DNA of 6,958 nucleotides. It comes from Pseudomonadota bacterium (GTDB lineage: Bacteria; Pseudomonadota; Gammaproteobacteria; Magnimaribacterales; D2472). The notes beneath the pieces are model-generated. The model had not been told where the DNA came from, did not search any database, and worked only from the letters and a program-made list of their open reading frames with translations. Shown piece by piece: positions 5,295 through 6,958 of this stretch (position 1 is the stretch's first letter; the number at the start of each line of letters is the position of its first letter). The stretch spans positions 1 to 6,958 of the forward strand of contig RGHK01000043.1 in assembly GCA_010024215.1 (NCBI GenBank). Reading direction: 5' to 3'. The position numbers and the translations under genes are program-made.

Positions 5295-6958
5295 AAAATA
5301 ATCCCGTTATATTCTTATTCTCATCTACTCCAATATTTTCTGAAGCTGGTTTTCTTGGCAAACCAGGCATAGTCATTATTTCCCCACAAATAACAACTAT
5401 AAACTCAGCTCCAGCACATAACCTAACTTCTCTAATTGGTACTTCATGACCAGATGGAGCACCCATTAATAAAGGATCTGTAGAAAAACTATATTGGGTT
5501 TTTGCCATACATATCGGATAGTTTCCATAACCATCTTCTTCTAACTTTTTAAATTTATTTCTTACTTTTTTATCTGCAATAATATCTTCAGCACCATAAA
5601 TACTAGTTGCGATATGTTTTGTTTTTTCCCATAAGCTTAGCTCATCATCGTATAGTGTTTTAAATGAAGATTGGTTGCTATCTACTAGTTCAGCAACGTG
5701 TTGAGCTAAATCGGCTGCTCCTTTTCCGCCATCAGACCAGTGAGATGATATTTTGCATACAACTCCAAGGTTTTTACAAAAATCTATAATAGCTTGGTGT
5801 TCATTTTTAGTGTCTGTATAAAATTCATTAATAGCAACCGCAACAGGAACACCAAATTTACCTATATTATTAATGTGTCTCTCTAAATTTTTACATCCAG
5901 CTATAACAGCATCAACATTTTCATCTTTTAAATTTTCTTTTGAGACACCGCCATGCATCTTTAAAGCTTTTGTTGTTGCTACAAGGACTACAGCGTCTGG
6001 CGATAGGCCTGCTTTACGACATTTAATATCAAAAAATTTCTCAGCTCCTAAGTCAGCACCAAATCCTGCTTCAGTTACAACGTAATCAGCCATTTTTAAA
6101 GCGCTTTTAGTAGCCATTACTGAGTTACAACCATGTGCAATATTTGCAAATGGACCTCCATGCATAAAAGCAGGATTGTTCTCAAGTGTTTGGACTAAAT
6201 TTGGTTGAAAGGCATCTCTCAACAATGCTGTAATTGCTCCCTCTGCATTAAGTTGTGATACCTTGATAGGCTCTTGATTTCTTGTATAACCAACAACAAT
6301 ATTTCCAACTCTTTTTTGCAAGTCATCTAAATCAGTTGCTAAACAAAAAACAGCCATAATTTCAGAAGCAACAGTTATATCATAGCCACTCTGACGAGGT
6401 ATTCCATTACCTGTTCCACCTAAACCACATGTTATTTCTCTTAATGATCGGTCATTCATATCAACAACCCTTCTCCAAGTAATTCTTCTAGGATCAAGAT
6501 TAAGGGTATTTTCCCAGTGAATATGGTTATCAACTATAGCTGATAATAAATTATGAGCCGCTCCAATAGCATGAAAGTCACCAGTAAAATGCAAATTGAT
6601 ATCTGTCATAGGAACAACTTGTGCATAGCCTCCGCCAGCAGCTCCACCTTTCATTCCAAAGCATGGTCCAAGACTTGGCTCTCTTAAGCAAATCATTGCC
6701 TTCTTGCCTATATGACATAAACCGTCTACCAGTCCAACACTAGTTGTAGTTTTACCCTCTCCAGCTGGAGTGGGAGAAATTGCAGTAACTAAAATTAATT
6801 TCCCATCTTCTTTATTTTTTAGAGAGTCAATATGGTCATAAGAAATTTTAGCCTTATCGTTACCATAAACTATTAACCCATCCTCAGGAATATTTATAGA
6901 TTCAGCAATATCTTTAATATGCTTTTTTGATGCATTGTTTGCAATTTCTAAATCAGTT
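5293..6958 (-). CDS. fhs: Formate-tetrahydrofolate ligase, first few codons outside window
   Basis: Joins formate to tetrahydrofolate using ATP, giving 10-formyl-THF for purine, methionyl-tRNA and one-carbon metabolism in the cytoplasm. The frame is open to the right edge, with 555 complete codons (5293-6957) including the stop, so 554 residues are visible. The first visible residues, TDLEIANNA, match the family start (typically MKTDIEIA), so only about two or three residues are missing. The Met at 6694-6696 is internal, not the start. The P-loop TPAGEGKT is at visible residues 63-70. It is followed by LREPSLGPCFGMKGGAAGGGYAQVVPM and FTGDFHAIGAAHNL, both highly conserved in the family. The C-terminus has GEIMTMPGLPRKPASENIGVD and ends ITGLF, as usual. 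No frameshift is seen. The next gene downstream is the aldehyde dehydrogenase, 40 bases away. Confidence 0.97.
   Translation of the reverse strand, partial: TDLEIANNASKKHIKDIAESINIPEDGLIVYGNDKAKISYDHIDSLKNKEDGKLILVTAISPTPAGEGKTTTSVGLVDGLCHIGKKAMICLREPSLGPCFGMKGGAAGGGYAQVVPMTDINLHFTGDFHAIGAAHNLLSAIVDNHIHWENTLNLDPRRITWRRVVDMNDRSLREITCGLGGTGNGIPRQSGYDITVASEIMAVFCLATDLDDLQKRVGNIVVGYTRNQEPIKVSQLNAEGAITALLRDAFQPNLVQTLENNPAFMHGGPFANIAHGCNSVMATKSALKMADYVVTEAGFGADLGAEKFFDIKCRKAGLSPDAVVLVATTKALKMHGGVSKENLKDENVDAVIAGCKNLERHINNIGKFGVPVAVAINEFYTDTKNEHQAIIDFCKNLGVVCKISSHWSDGGKGAADLAQHVAELVDSNQSSFKTLYDDELSLWEKTKHIATSIYGAEDIIADKKVRNKFKKLEEDGYGNYPICMAKTQYSFSTDPLLMGAPSGHEVPIREVRLCAGAEFIVVICGEIMTMPGLPRKPASENIGVDENKNITGLF

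Noticed and set aside
5873..6085. Plus-strand open frame of 70 codons antisense to fhs
   Set aside because: It is wholly within conserved fhs coding sequence and has no recognisable family or ribosome site.
1..6958. CRISPR array, toxin-antitoxin, defence island or other exotic system
   Set aside because: All of the sequence is accounted for by housekeeping or metabolic genes with short gaps; no direct repeat arrays or defence-type domains were seen.

Overview
The window is an AT-rich, densely packed stretch of bacterial chromosome carrying ordinary central-metabolism genes. Intergenic gaps are tens of bases or less, several genes abut or overlap, and A/T-ending codons dominate. The protein sequences, above all the PhhB-type pterin dehydratase and IMP dehydrogenase, read as gammaproteobacterial. 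Together with the base composition and compactness this suggests a streamlined marine bacterioplankton lineage such as SAR86. That placement is inference. No mobile element, CRISPR array, tRNA or rRNA is visible.

Layout. Bases 1-1224 (minus) hold the first 408 residues of IMP dehydrogenase (guaB); its C-terminus lies off the left edge. A 40-base gap (1225-1264) follows, with a T-tract and a consensus -10 box that sits almost on the guaB start codon. Bases 1265-2964 (minus) form a tight cluster, in transcription order: a class II fumarase gene (fumC) that is broken in this sequence, a pterin-4a-carbinolamine dehydratase (phhB-like) starting on GTG inside the fumC end, and a small three-helix membrane protein of unknown function. 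A 59-base divergent gap (2965-3023) separates these from a plus-strand class II aldolase/adducin-family gene (3024-3833). The stop codon of that gene directly abuts the stop codon of a minus-strand aldehyde dehydrogenase (3834-5252). Upstream of the dehydrogenase on the same strand is formate-tetrahydrofolate ligase (fhs, 5293-6958). Only about two or three N-terminal codons of fhs lie beyond the right edge.

The genes serve guanine nucleotide synthesis (guaB), the TCA cycle (fumC), pterin recycling (phhB), one-carbon folate metabolism (fhs) and oxidation or cleavage of unidentified carbonyl compounds (aldehyde dehydrogenase, aldolase). They do not form one recognisable pathway.

The most notable observation is the fumC lesion. 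Two frames join at an ATGA overlap, and about 87 central residues are missing relative to E. coli FumC, including the SSN motif and the His188 segment. This is either a real pseudogene or an assembly deletion. I found no convincing new biological system here.
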